Source: Streptococcus sp. S784/96/1
Lineage (GTDB): Bacteria > Bacillota > Bacilli > Lactobacillales > Streptococcaceae
DNA: 64,000 nt
Direction: 5' to 3'
Assembly (NCBI RefSeq): GCF_902729355.1
Contig: NZ_CACVCC010000004.1
Location: 1 to 64,000, forward strand
The notes under the pieces: model-generated
What the model saw: only the letters and a program-made list of their open reading frames with translations
Told to the model about the DNA's origin: nothing
Database searches by the model: none
Made by a program: the position numbers and the translations under genes
In this document: one piece after another, positions 46,195 through 55,062 of the stretch
Position numbering within the stretch: the first letter of the stretch is position 1
Layout: every line of letters begins with the position of its first letter

Positions 46195-46299
46195 TGTAAG
46201 CGTTTTATTTACGTGTTTTATTCTACAATACATCAGATGAATTGTCAACATATTTTTCTATTTTGAACTATTTTTTCAAAATTAGTCTGATGATTTAAA
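46195..46299 (-). promoter_or_regulatory. GPH symporter promoter with operator in the spacer, cre-like site and upstream half-operator
   Basis: Minus strand TTGACA (46248-46243), 17-bp spacer ATTCATCTGATGTATTG, TAGAAT (46225-46220). A cre-like TGTAAGCGTTTTAT on the plus strand is at 46195-46208, within a wider inverted repeat AACGCTT/AAGCGTT. A partial operator AAATCATCAGA lies upstream of the -35 near 46285-46297. Confidence 0.82.
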
Positions 46300-46596
46300 A
46301 ATCATAGATACAATTTACTGATTCTACATTTATTTTCTCTAAAGATTTGGTGAATACAAAAAGCCCTAGAATCATCAAATTACTAAATTGTTGATTCTAA
46401 GACTATTTATAACAGATATCTATCCATCTCCAGCATAGTCAATTAATCTTAAGCATCACCAATCAATCATAAAGACTATTACCAGATAAAAATTTAGTAT
46501 CAAACTTGTTGCACTTGACTTTACAATACGTCGCTAAAAATAAGTCAATATTTCTCTACTTCTTACTGGTATCAAAGTAGCACTTCACAGCTATCA
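46300..46596. other. Intergenic region between pcrA and the GPH symporter
   Basis: No gene seen. Holds the pcrA terminator (46358-46400); the rest is AT-rich sequence without recognisable signals. Confidence 0.5.
46358..46400 (-). terminator. Terminator downstream of pcrA
   Basis: Minus strand TAGAATCAaCAA, loop, TTTGATGATTCTA, GGGCTTTTTG. It is about 195 bp after the pcrA stop. Confidence 0.65.
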
Positions 46597-48900
46597 TTAG
46601 CCTTTCTTTGTGATAGGCGCCACACTAGCTAGCAGTTTTTTTAGACCGACTTCTGAGAATTTTATTTTCAATTCTTGTGTTGTTCCGCTACCAGATACTT
46701 CTAGAACAATGCCTTCTCCCCACTTACGGTGGACAGCGATGTCACCAACTTGCCAGTCTGCACTTGCGTTATCATTGGTTTTACCAAACGGCGTGCCTCC
46801 TTTAATAAAAGGCTGTGCGGTACTTGTTTGTCGTGGTTGCGCTTGCGCTTTACGGGCTTGAATGGCTTGTGAGAGGCTCATTCCTTGACCAAATTGAGTT
46901 GCACTGCTATTTGACGACATCGCCATAAATGACGTATTGGCTGGTCGTGCCAAACCTTGATAAGCTAATAAGTCATCTGAAATTTCACGAAGGAAGCGAG
47001 TTGGACGGTTATAGCTAGTCTTACCAAAGAGGGTACGGGTATTGGCGTTAGTCATAAAGAGAATTTCTTCGGCACGGGTAATACCAACATAGGCTAGACG
47101 GCGCTCCTCTTCCAATTCATCTGGTTCCTCGGCAGTACGCGATAAGGGAAAGACCCCTTCTTCCATACCGATTAAGAAAACAACCGGGAACTCCAACCCT
47201 TTAGCAGCATGGAGAGTCATTAGGGTCACCTCTGCCGACTCCACATTGCCATCGTCTGTGTCTGCAATCAGTGCCAAATCATTCAAGAAACGGCTAAGAC
47301 GGTCTAAGCCTGTTTCATCAGGAATACCGTCGTCATTATTCTCATCAAAGTTTTTCGTTACCGAAAGAAACTCTTCAATATTTTCCACACGCGCTTGACT
47401 TTCTAATGTGTTTTGTAGACGTAAGGCTTCTAGGTAACCTGATTTAGCCAGAACCGTTTCAACTAGTTCTGTCACTGAAAATTTATCCAAGTCTGCTCGC
47501 AAATTGAGAATAAGGTTTGCCAAATCCCAGACCGCCTGTGCAGCTTTTCCCTTAATTGAAGACAACATGATATTAGCCGACGCATCTAGTAGGCTCAGCT
47601 CACGCTCATAGGCAAAGGTACGGATTTTTTCAAGAGTTCCTGGTCCCACACCACGTTTTGGTTCATTGACAATCCGTTCAAAACTAATGTTGTCTGCCGT
47701 GTTGGCAATGATATTGAGGTAAGAAATGACATCACGAATTTCCTTACGGCTATAGAACTTAGTTCCCCCAACCATGGTATATGGAATGTTGGATTTCAAG
47801 AGAGCTTCCTCAATGGTACGAGATTGTGCGTTGGTACGATAAAGAACCGCAAAATCTTTGAAATTTTTAGCTGTTTCGCTCACCATATTGCTGATGGTTG
47901 AGGCTACAAATACTGCCTCATCGCGCTCATCATTAGCACGATAGTAAACCAATTGTTCACCGTCGTCATTTTGGGTCCATAATTTTTTAGGACGGCGATT
48001 TTTATTATTGCTAATCACCTCATTTGCCGCTTGCAAGATTTTTTTCGTTGAGCGATAGTTTTCCTCCAAGAGAACCACTTTAGCCTCTGGATAGTCCTTT
48101 TCAAAATCAAGGATGTTTTGCATATCAGCCCCGCGCCAGCCGTAGATAGATTGGTCCGCATCACCCACGACACAGATATTTTTGAAACGAGAAGCTAATA
48201 ATTTCACCAACTGGTACTGGGCATGGTTGGTATCCTGGTATTCATCCACATGAATATACTGGTAACGTTGTTGGTAGTAAGCCAAAACATCTGGATTTTT
48301 ATCGAAAAGGCGAAGCGTCATCATGATTAAATCATCAAAGTCCATAGCCTCACTACGACGCAATTCTTCTTGATAAGCCTTGTAACACTTGGCTACAATC
48401 TGAGTGTACATCTCCCCAGCCATATGCTCATAGGCCACTTCATCCAGCAAATCATTTTTGGCATTGGAAATGGTCCCCAAAATTGACCGTTCACTCCATT
48501 TTTTCGGATCCAAATTCATATTTTTCAAAATCCGTTTCATCAGCGTGCGCTGTTCTCCAGGATCAACAATAGTGAAATTACGATTATAACCGATGTGGTC
48601 AGCTTCACGGCGCAAAATACGGACACACATGCTGTGGAAAGTCGCAATTAAAGTGTCCGCAGTAGCTGGATTTAAAGCCATAGCACGCTCACGCATTTCA
48701 CGCGCAGCCTTATTGGTAAAGGTAATGGCCAAAATATTCCAAGGATTAACCATCTTCTCATCAATGAGGTAGGCAATTCGGTGCGTCAACACACGCGTCT
48801 TACCAGACCCCGCTCCTGCCATAATCAGCAAGGGGCCTTCTGTCGTCTCTATCGCCTCCGCCTGACGATCATTCATTCCATTTAAAAGGGGATTTCCCAT
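46597..48900 (-). CDS. pcrA: ATP-dependent DNA helicase PcrA/UvrD
   Basis: About 767 aa from ATG 48900 (MGNPLLNGMNDRQAEAIETT), RBS GGAGAGATTAAA. SF1A motifs: GAGSGKT (I), AITFTNKAAREMRERA, VDEYQDTNHAQY (II), VVGDADQSIYGWRGAD (III), EENYRSTKKIL (IV), VTLMTLHAAKGLEFPVVFLIG (V), YVGITRAEE (VI). C-terminal Tudor-like domain (DWQVGDIAVHRKWGEGIV) as in Firmicute PcrA. Repair and replication helicase. Confidence 0.97.
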   Translation of the reverse strand: MGNPLLNGMNDRQAEAIETTEGPLLIMAGAGSGKTRVLTHRIAYLIDEKMVNPWNILAITFTNKAAREMRERAMALNPATADTLIATFHSMCVRILRREADHIGYNRNFTIVDPGEQRTLMKRILKNMNLDPKKWSERSILGTISNAKNDLLDEVAYEHMAGEMYTQIVAKCYKAYQEELRRSEAMDFDDLIMMTLRLFDKNPDVLAYYQQRYQYIHVDEYQDTNHAQYQLVKLLASRFKNICVVGDADQSIYGWRGADMQNILDFEKDYPEAKVVLLEENYRSTKKILQAANEVISNNKNRRPKKLWTQNDDGEQLVYYRANDERDEAVFVASTISNMVSETAKNFKDFAVLYRTNAQSRTIEEALLKSNIPYTMVGGTKFYSRKEIRDVISYLNIIANTADNISFERIVNEPKRGVGPGTLEKIRTFAYERELSLLDASANIMLSSIKGKAAQAVWDLANLILNLRADLDKFSVTELVETVLAKSGYLEALRLQNTLESQARVENIEEFLSVTKNFDENNDDGIPDETGLDRLSRFLNDLALIADTDDGNVESAEVTLMTLHAAKGLEFPVVFLIGMEEGVFPLSRTAEEPDELEEERRLAYVGITRAEEILFMTNANTRTLFGKTSYNRPTRFLREISDDLLAYQGLARPANTSFMAMSSNSSATQFGQGMSLSQAIQARKAQAQPRQTSTAQPFIKGGTPFGKTNDNASADWQVGDIAVHRKWGEGIVLEVSGSGTTQELKIKFSEVGLKKLLASVAPITKKG

Positions 48901-48972
48901 TTTAATCTCTCCATTCACAAAAATAAGCCCTACTATTTTACCATTTTTTAGGGAAAATAGCAGAGCTAAACC

Positions 48973-49725
48973 TTAATCTTTCTTTTTTAGTTTTTGAGCT
49001 TTCACAACCAAGAAATCGGGCTTATGTAGTAAATCCCTATACTCAGGATATTCTTCTAGTATCTTATTCTCTGGGAGAGGTTCAATCATTTTCTCAATAG
49101 TAAATCCAGCAGATATTAAGATATTTATAATCTCTGAAAATGTTCGATGATACTTTTTAACATTGTCCACAAACCAAACTGACTCACGTTCTCCTGAGAC
49201 GCTGTAATGAGCCAAATTCAAATGCAGACGATTTCCATCAGCATCTCTAGTCCACCGATCACCACCTGCATGGCAGGTATTGATTGGATGTTCCTGTGAA
49301 AATACTAGGGAGCCATTATCATTTAGTCTATCATAGATTTTAGTAATCAAATCCGAAAAATCTTTCACATAGTGAAAAGCCAGAGAACTGATAACTAAGT
49401 CAAAGTTCCCCTCCAGTTGATCAATATCCTCCATTGGTAGGTTGAGATAAGTGATATTTGTATGGCTATTTTCAGTTTCAGCTACTGCTAACATTTTCTC
49501 TGAAATATCAATCCCCAATACATGATTGGCCCCTGCCTCAGCAAATTTTCGACAATGGACACCGAATCCACAACCTAAATCAAGAATAGTTTTACCTTTC
49601 AAATCAGGTAACAGGGAAAACAATGCAGGAATTTCAAAAAGATTGTTGGCATTGCGTTCATTTTTTCTAATGGCTTGATATCCTTCAAAAAAAGTATCAT
49701 TATCATAGATATTTTGCTTAGACAT
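48973..49725 (-). CDS. Class I SAM-dependent methyltransferase
   Basis: 250 aa. Motif I ILDLGCGFGVHCRKFAEAG, motif II VLGIDIS, post-I LPMEDIDQ, motif IV FDLVISSLAFHYVKDF, motif VI NDNGSLVFSQEHPINT. Methyltransf_11/UbiE-like; small-molecule substrate likely but unknown. Stand-alone gene between pcrA and the flavoprotein. Confidence 0.88.
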   Translation of the reverse strand: MSKQNIYDNDTFFEGYQAIRKNERNANNLFEIPALFSLLPDLKGKTILDLGCGFGVHCRKFAEAGANHVLGIDISEKMLAVAETENSHTNITYLNLPMEDIDQLEGNFDLVISSLAFHYVKDFSDLITKIYDRLNDNGSLVFSQEHPINTCHAGGDRWTRDADGNRLHLNLAHYSVSGERESVWFVDNVKKYHRTFSEIINILISAGFTIEKMIEPLPENKILEEYPEYRDLLHKPDFLVVKAQKLKKKD

Positions 49726-49840
49726 TAACTACCTCCAAACCCATTTTTCATCTTAAAGTCATACCCATTATAGCATTTTTTAGTCATAGACTTAAAAGCG
49801 GCAGAAACACCTTGGTTTCTACCACCTGCAAAATGAGAAA

Positions 49841-51157
49841 CTAAAAATTAAAAACATCATTCAAATTCTCTGCCATTGTTGGATGAGTGAAGATTTGATT
49901 TTTGAGATAAGTATATGGAATTTTGTTATCCATAGCCATTTTGATGAGGTTAATGATTTCATGACTTCCTGATCCAAAGAGGGTTGCTCCTAGAATTTCA
50001 TTTGTTTCAGTATTGACAATCACTTTATAAACACCTCGAAGGTCATTATTGACATGGGCTCTTGGCATATTGGCTACCAACAATTCATTGGCTTTGTATG
50101 GTAGTCCTGCTTCTTGCGCAGCTTTTTCCGTCAAACCAACTTGAGATAGAGCTGGTTCAATAAAGAGGGAATTTGGCACATTTTGACGACTTTGAAGATT
50201 ATAATGACCATAGTCAGTCAATTTCCCAAAAACGATTCGGAAGTCATCAAGAGAAGTGTAAGTGAACTGAAGTCCACCATTAACATCACCAACAGCATAG
50301 ACCCCTGGAACAGTTGTCTCACAGTAGTCATCAACCTGTACTGCACCACGGTCAGTCACCACGATATCAGTATTTTCAAGACCTAACCCTTCAGTAGCTG
50401 GTTTACGTCCCATAGCATACATGACAGTATCAAAAACATACTCTTTACCACTTTCAGTAACAACCACTTCTTCACCACGGTTGGCAACTGCTTCAACTTG
50501 ACTTCCAAGAACAAAGCTGACGCCATCTTCTTCAAGGTACTGTTGAGCTAGTTTTGCAGCAACTTCTTCATAACGCCCCAAAATGACTGGCGAATTTTCA
50601 AAGACAGTAACTTGGCTACCTAGACGAGCATAAAGTGACGCAAACTCAAGACCAATATTACCGCCACCAATGATACCAAGCCGTTTTGGTTGCTCGGGCA
50701 AGTTTTGAATCCCTGTACTATCAACCACATTTTTACTCTCCAAGAGACCTGGAATTGGAAAGACATTTGATACAGCACCAGTATTGATAATAATGGTTTC
50801 AGCTGTTAAATGCTCTGTCTCATCACCAGCTGAAACTTCAATCACTTTGTTAGAAATAAATTTAGCATGAGCATTGATGAGATCAGTTCCGCTATTTTCC
50901 AAAACCATCTGATTTTTATTGCGAAGACGAGTCGTCACAGTCTCTTTGAGCGTCATTGCCTGTTCAAAAGTTAAATTGTTTTCTGCTGCCTGTATCAAAG
51001 TTTTAGTTGGAATACATCCAATATTGATACAAGTTCCACCGTAATTAGCCGCATTTTGCTCAACCAATGCTACTTTTTTACCTATTGCAGCCATTTTCCC
51101 AGCAAGCGTTTTTCCCGCCTTACCAAAACCAATCACGATAATATCATATGATTTCAT
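49841..51157 (-). CDS. RclA-like FAD/NAD(P) disulfide oxidoreductase
   Basis: 438 aa. FAD loop IIVIGFGKAGKTLAGKMA, redox pair in NYGGTCINIGCIPTKTLI (C-x4-C), NAD(P) loop LGIIGGGNIGLEFASLYARLGSQV, second FAD motif VPGVYAVGDVNGGLQFTYTS, and a dimerisation domain ending HPTMAENLNDVF. It lacks lipoamide-dehydrogenase or glutathione-reductase operon context; the GTCINIGCIPTKTL form and length match RclA/YkgC, a Cu(II) reductase active under reactive-chlorine stress. The His of the HPTM motif is retained. Confidence 0.88.
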   Translation of the reverse strand: MKSYDIIVIGFGKAGKTLAGKMAAIGKKVALVEQNAANYGGTCINIGCIPTKTLIQAAENNLTFEQAMTLKETVTTRLRNKNQMVLENSGTDLINAHAKFISNKVIEVSAGDETEHLTAETIIINTGAVSNVFPIPGLLESKNVVDSTGIQNLPEQPKRLGIIGGGNIGLEFASLYARLGSQVTVFENSPVILGRYEEVAAKLAQQYLEEDGVSFVLGSQVEAVANRGEEVVVTESGKEYVFDTVMYAMGRKPATEGLGLENTDIVVTDRGAVQVDDYCETTVPGVYAVGDVNGGLQFTYTSLDDFRIVFGKLTDYGHYNLQSRQNVPNSLFIEPALSQVGLTEKAAQEAGLPYKANELLVANMPRAHVNNDLRGVYKVIVNTETNEILGATLFGSGSHEIINLIKMAMDNKIPYTYLKNQIFTHPTMAENLNDVFNF

Positions 51158-51298
51158 AAACGATTCTCCATATCTTTTTTCTTTAGTTTAACAAACTTTA
51201 ACCGTACTGTCACAAATTTGCTACGGAAAAACCACTAAGCTATTTCCGAACGTTATGGTCATTTTTAGAGAAATTTATAGTTTTTACCAATAAATCAC

Positions 51299-51327
51299 TT
51301 GACATTTGCTTCATTATACCTTAAAAT
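51299..51327 (+). promoter_or_regulatory. Promoter of the glycine riboswitch/AGCS unit
   Basis: TTGACA (51299-51304), 17-bp spacer, TAAAAT (51322-51327). Confidence 0.75.
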
Positions 51328-51359
51328 AAGCACAATTAAATAAAACACCTACCGATTGA

Positions 51360-51525
51360 CGTCATTCTGGAGAAGATTTGATCTACCGAAGGAATTATAC
51401 TCTCAGGTGCCTTAGGGCAAGGACAGGATGACTGACGGACTTCTGGAGAGATTCTGCAAGACAGAACACCGAAGGGGCAAGGCGATTTTTCGCTCAATCT
51501 CTCAGGTAAAAGGACAGAAGGAAAA
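51360..51525 (+). ncRNA. Tandem glycine riboswitch
   Basis: Two consecutive aptamers. The first has TTCTGGAGAAGA, CTACCGAAGG, CTCTCAGGTGCC and GGACAGGATGAC; the second repeats TTCTGGAGAGAT, ACACCGAAGGGGCAAG, CTCTCAGGTAAAAGGACAGA. These are the conserved gcvT-type segments. Terminator-like hairpins follow at 51534-51572 and 51590-51619. It precedes an AGCS symporter; an equivalent riboswitch before a sodium:alanine symporter gene has been described in S. pyogenes. Confidence 0.95.
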
Positions 51526-51533
51526 TGATGCAC

Positions 51534-51572
51534 TTGTTAAAAAGGGAATATTGCCATTTTAACAGGATTTTT
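51534..51572 (+). terminator. Expression-platform hairpin of the glycine riboswitch
   Basis: TGTTAAAA, loop, TTTTAACA, gg, ATTTTTT. It starts about ten bases after the second aptamer and could be the regulated terminator. Confidence 0.6.
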
Positions 51573-51589
51573 TGCGACATTCTCCACCT

Positions 51590-51619
51590 CCAGGACTGTG
51601 ATTTTTCTCAGTCCTTTTT
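51590..51619 (+). terminator. Second terminator in the riboswitch leader
   Basis: AGGACTG, ten-base loop, CAGTCCT, TTTTT: a strong intrinsic terminator about 200 bp before the AGCS gene. Confidence 0.8.
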
Positions 51620-51822
51620 GTGTTCCGTGTGGGTGTTTGGCATTTATTATTGTTATCAAATAAATGCCCCTACTCAAAAGAAATTCAAAAGAATCATGAA
51701 AAACGTAATCTATTCAATAGGTGTTTTAACTAATATTAACACCGAAAATAAATAAAAAACAGTCTATCAGATATCATTTTGATTTTTCAAAGAGTATCAC
51801 ATCATATTTTAAGGAGTTTGAT

Positions 51823-53175
51823 ATGTCTACTTTTTTCACACGTCTTGAAAACATTCTTTCAACTGTTAATAATTTGGTTTGGGGAGCACCACTTCTTATT
51901 CTCTTAGTAGGAACTGGAATCTACCTTACAATACGTCTTGGTCTTTTACAAATTTTAAAATTACCAAAAGCCTTTCGTCTAATTTTTGTTCACGATGAAG
52001 AACACCACGGTGATATTTCAAGTTTTGCGGCTCTTGCAACAGCCCTTGCTGCAACTGTCGGTACAGGAAATATCGTTGGAGTGGCCACAGCCATCCAATC
52101 AGGCGGACCAGGTTCCCTCTTCTGGATGTGGGTTGCAGCCTTCTTTGGAATGGCTACTAAATATGCCGAAGGTCTTTTAGCTATCAAATACCGTACAAAG
52201 GATGATAACGATGAAATCTCTGGTGGACCTATGTACTATATCTTGAATGGTATGGGAAAAAAATGGCGACCGCTCGCTGTATTTTTCGCCTTAGCAGGTA
52301 TTTTAGTCGCGTGGCTTGGAATAGGGACCTTCTCACAAGTAAATTCAATTACAGGCTCCCTAAAATCTAGTTTTGGTCTTGCTCCACAGATGGTCAGCGT
52401 CTTTATTGCAATCATCGTTGCTTTCATTATCTTCGGAGGCATTAAATCCATTTCAAAAGTGGCTGAAAAAGTTGTTCCATTTATGGCAGTTTTATATATT
52501 CTTGCAGCCATTACTGTCATCCTCTTAAATCTAAATCTCATTTTACCTACTATCGGATTGGTTCTTGAATCGGCCTTTACCGAATCTGCTGCAATTGGCG
52601 GTTTTTTAGGTGCTAGTGTTCAAAAAGCTATGCAAATGGGGATTGCCCGTGGAGTTTTCTCAAATGAATCTGGTCTTGGTTCTGCACCGATTGCAGCGGC
52701 CGCTGCTAAAACGAATGAACCTGTAGAACAAGGGCTTATTTCTATGACCGGAACATTTATTGATACGATTATTATCTGTACCTTGACAGGTTTAATAATT
52801 CTTATTACAGGGGTTTGGACAAGCGATAACCTTAAGGGAGCTGATGTCACACAAGCTGCTTTTAATGGAACATTCGGCTCTATCGGAAGTTTTGTATTAA
52901 CTATTTCACTTGTTCTCTTCGCTTTCACTACTATTCTTGGCTGGTCTTATTATGGTGAGCGATGTTTTGAGTTTTTATTTGGAACAAAACATATCCGTAT
53001 TTACCGTATTATTTTCGTTCTTATGGTTGCACTGGGTGGTTTTCTCAGCCTTCACATCGTTTGGACGATTGCTGATATCGTAAATGGGCTAATGGCTATT
53101 CCTAACTTGATCGCACTCTTAGCCCTGTCACCGGTCATTATCAAAGAAAGCAGAGCCTATTTTGATAAACTATAA
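51823..53175 (+). CDS. AGCS-family sodium:alanine/glycine symporter
   Basis: 450 aa, RBS AAGGAG seven bases before the ATG. Ten or so membrane helices. Family signature FAALATALAATVGTGNIVGVATAI near residues 66-89 and GVFSNESGLGSAPIAAAAAKT around 285. Control by a glycine riboswitch implies that glycine is a substrate or its level is sensed. Single gene. Confidence 0.95.
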   Translation: MSTFFTRLENILSTVNNLVWGAPLLILLVGTGIYLTIRLGLLQILKLPKAFRLIFVHDEEHHGDISSFAALATALAATVGTGNIVGVATAIQSGGPGSLFWMWVAAFFGMATKYAEGLLAIKYRTKDDNDEISGGPMYYILNGMGKKWRPLAVFFALAGILVAWLGIGTFSQVNSITGSLKSSFGLAPQMVSVFIAIIVAFIIFGGIKSISKVAEKVVPFMAVLYILAAITVILLNLNLILPTIGLVLESAFTESAAIGGFLGASVQKAMQMGIARGVFSNESGLGSAPIAAAAAKTNEPVEQGLISMTGTFIDTIIICTLTGLIILITGVWTSDNLKGADVTQAAFNGTFGSIGSFVLTISLVLFAFTTILGWSYYGERCFEFLFGTKHIRIYRIIFVLMVALGGFLSLHIVWTIADIVNGLMAIPNLIALLALSPVIIKESRAYFDKL

Positions 53176-53223
53176 ACTAAACTCAGTCAAATTCAAAAAT
53201 TTCTTTTAGTGCTTCCTTCTAAA

Positions 53224-53262
53224 AAAATTGGATCTAAACATCTAATTTTGATTTTAAAAGAA
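53224..53262 (+). terminator. Probable AGCS terminator
   Basis: AAAATTGGAT, loop, ATCTAATTTT, gATTTT. The stem has one mismatch. Confidence 0.5.
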
Positions 53263-53501
53263 TATCAAATAGATACTTAAAACAGTTTGAACAACAAAAT
53301 ATAAAAAAGAAAAGATATTATCTCTTTAAATGTCTAATACTAGTGACTTTTTCAAAACGTTTGAGATAAAATAGCTCAGTTTTTGTGTTAAATAAATCTT
53401 CTCTCAAGAAGAAAACGGTTTAGACTAGAAACAGAGTAAATCTATCAAATACGAGATATCCAGACTCAACTAAGTAACCATGATTTTCTACGACACACTC
53501 T
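53263..53501. other. Intergenic region before mntE
   Basis: AT-rich with no ORF, repeat or convincing structure; the mntE promoter follows at 53502. Confidence 0.5.
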
Positions 53502-53530
53502 TTTACACCTAACAAATCATGTGCTATAAT
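53502..53530 (+). promoter_or_regulatory. mntE promoter
   Basis: TTTACA (53502-53507), 17-bp spacer, TATAAT (53525-53530), start codon about 29 bp downstream. Confidence 0.75.
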
Positions 53531-53558
53531 ACTTAGACATTATGATTTGGGAGGGATT

Positions 53559-54749
53559 ATGACAACTGCACTTGAAAAACTTCAACTGGCTAAGCGTGGC
53601 CCCATTGTTTCTATTACAGCCTATCTGATATTAACCACTACGAAGCTCGTATCAGGTTATTTGCTCAATTCAAGTTCTCTTATCGCGGATGGTTTTAACA
53701 ATCTTTCTGATATTGTTGGAAACCTTGCTTTACTTATCGGACTTCACTTAGCAAGCCGTCCGGCAGATAACGATCATAAATTTGGACACTGGAAAATTGA
53801 AGATCTCTCTAGTCTAATGACTTCATTCATCATGTTCACTGTTGGATTTCAAGTATTGCTTCAAACGATTAGAAAAATTCTTTCTGGACAAAGCTCTGCT
53901 ATTAACTTAGAAGGTGCTATTATTGGAATCTTATCGGGGATAGTCATGTACGGTGTGTACCTTTACAATAAAAGATTATCAAAAAAAGTCCAATCATCTG
54001 CACTAGCAGCTTCTGCTAAAGATAACCTTTCAGATGCCGTAACGTCCATCGGTACCTCTTTTGCTATCGTAGCAAGTTCTTTTCATCTCGTTTGGCTTGA
54101 CAATCTCTTCGCCTTACTCATTGCTTATTTTATCTTGAAAACAGCCTACGATATCTTTATTGAGGCCACCTTTAGCCTATCTGACGGTTTTGATGACAAA
54201 CATCTAAAAGCTTACGAGAAAGCTATCTTAGAAATTCCTAAAATTTATGCGGTCAAATCACAACGAGGTCGAACCTATGGTAGTAATATTTACCTAGATA
54301 TCATCCTTGAAATGAACCCAGATCTCTCCGTTTATGAAAGTCATGAAATCACCGAACAAGTAGAAAATCTTTTACGTGAACGTTTTGAAGTCTACGACAT
54401 TGATATTCACGTTGAACCCGCACCAATTCCAGAGGATGAAATTTTTGAAAATGTTTATCATAAACTCTACAAAAACGAAAAAATTATCCTATCAAAAATC
54501 CCAGATTATGAAGAATACCTCTCCGACAATTTTAGCATGATTGACAGCGATGGAAACCATTTAACAAAAGAAGACGTCATCAAACAAGATAAACATTATC
54601 TCAACAACTTCCAATATTTCAAAGTAACTTCTATTAGTCAAAAAACAAAGCTAATCACTTATCAATTAGAAAATCATCAACACACTAGCCTCTGGAGACG
54701 GCATGAAAAATGGTTCTTAATCTATCACCAAATCACAAAAATAATGTAA
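53559..54749 (+). CDS. mntE: CDF-family manganese efflux protein MntE
   Basis: About 396 aa from ATG 53559 (MTTALEKLQLAKRG), RBS GGGAGGG. Six membrane helices. The metal-site helices read LIADGFNNLSDIVGN (N-x3-D) and ASAKDNLSDAVTSIG (D-x3-D), the ND-DD site of Mn-exporting CDFs, whereas zinc CDFs have His in these places. Cytoplasmic CTD about residues 205-290 (YAVKSQRGRTYGSNIYLDIILEMN), then a tail of about 100 residues as in streptococcal MntE. Confidence 0.9.
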   Translation: MTTALEKLQLAKRGPIVSITAYLILTTTKLVSGYLLNSSSLIADGFNNLSDIVGNLALLIGLHLASRPADNDHKFGHWKIEDLSSLMTSFIMFTVGFQVLLQTIRKILSGQSSAINLEGAIIGILSGIVMYGVYLYNKRLSKKVQSSALAASAKDNLSDAVTSIGTSFAIVASSFHLVWLDNLFALLIAYFILKTAYDIFIEATFSLSDGFDDKHLKAYEKAILEIPKIYAVKSQRGRTYGSNIYLDIILEMNPDLSVYESHEITEQVENLLRERFEVYDIDIHVEPAPIPEDEIFENVYHKLYKNEKIILSKIPDYEEYLSDNFSMIDSDGNHLTKEDVIKQDKHYLNNFQYFKVTSISQKTKLITYQLENHQHTSLWRRHEKWFLIYHQITKIM

Positions 54750-54816
54750 AAAAGACCGAGACAAACCATCACGATGGCAGAGCCCATACCCACAAAACAA
54801 TGAAAACCAATAGGCA

Positions 54817-54857
54817 AAGCCCTCGCTAAGTGCTATACTCTTAGTGAGGGCTTTTTG
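54817..54857 (+). terminator. mntE terminator
   Basis: AAGCCCTCGCTAAG, loop, CTTAGTGAGGGCTT, TTT. Confidence 0.88.
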
Positions 54858-54882
54858 AAGTTTTCGTATAAATAAAACCGAA

Positions 54883-54934
54883 AACGAACAAAGATTATCT
54901 CCTATACATTGAAAGAGCATCTTTGTTCGTTTTT
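54883..54934. terminator. Second long hairpin between mntE and pepF
   Basis: AAAACGAACAAAGAT, 21-base loop, ATCTTTGTTCGTTTT: 15 perfectly paired bases flanked by T or A runs, so usable on either strand. Likely the distal terminator for convergent mntE and pepF. Confidence 0.7.
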
Positions 54935-55062
54935 ATGGCTCTATAATTTCTGTAATGGATAACTCCACTATGGAGATTATGGGGCTTTTTGAGTACCAAA
55001 AAAAGCTACATACATTTTTCGATCTATGCTCCCTTATTTAGAGGGGTGTACAAATCTTTATA

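Noticed and set aside
54717-54920. 67-codon minus-strand ORF downstream of mntE
   Set aside because: Composed of terminator stems read in reverse; no RBS.
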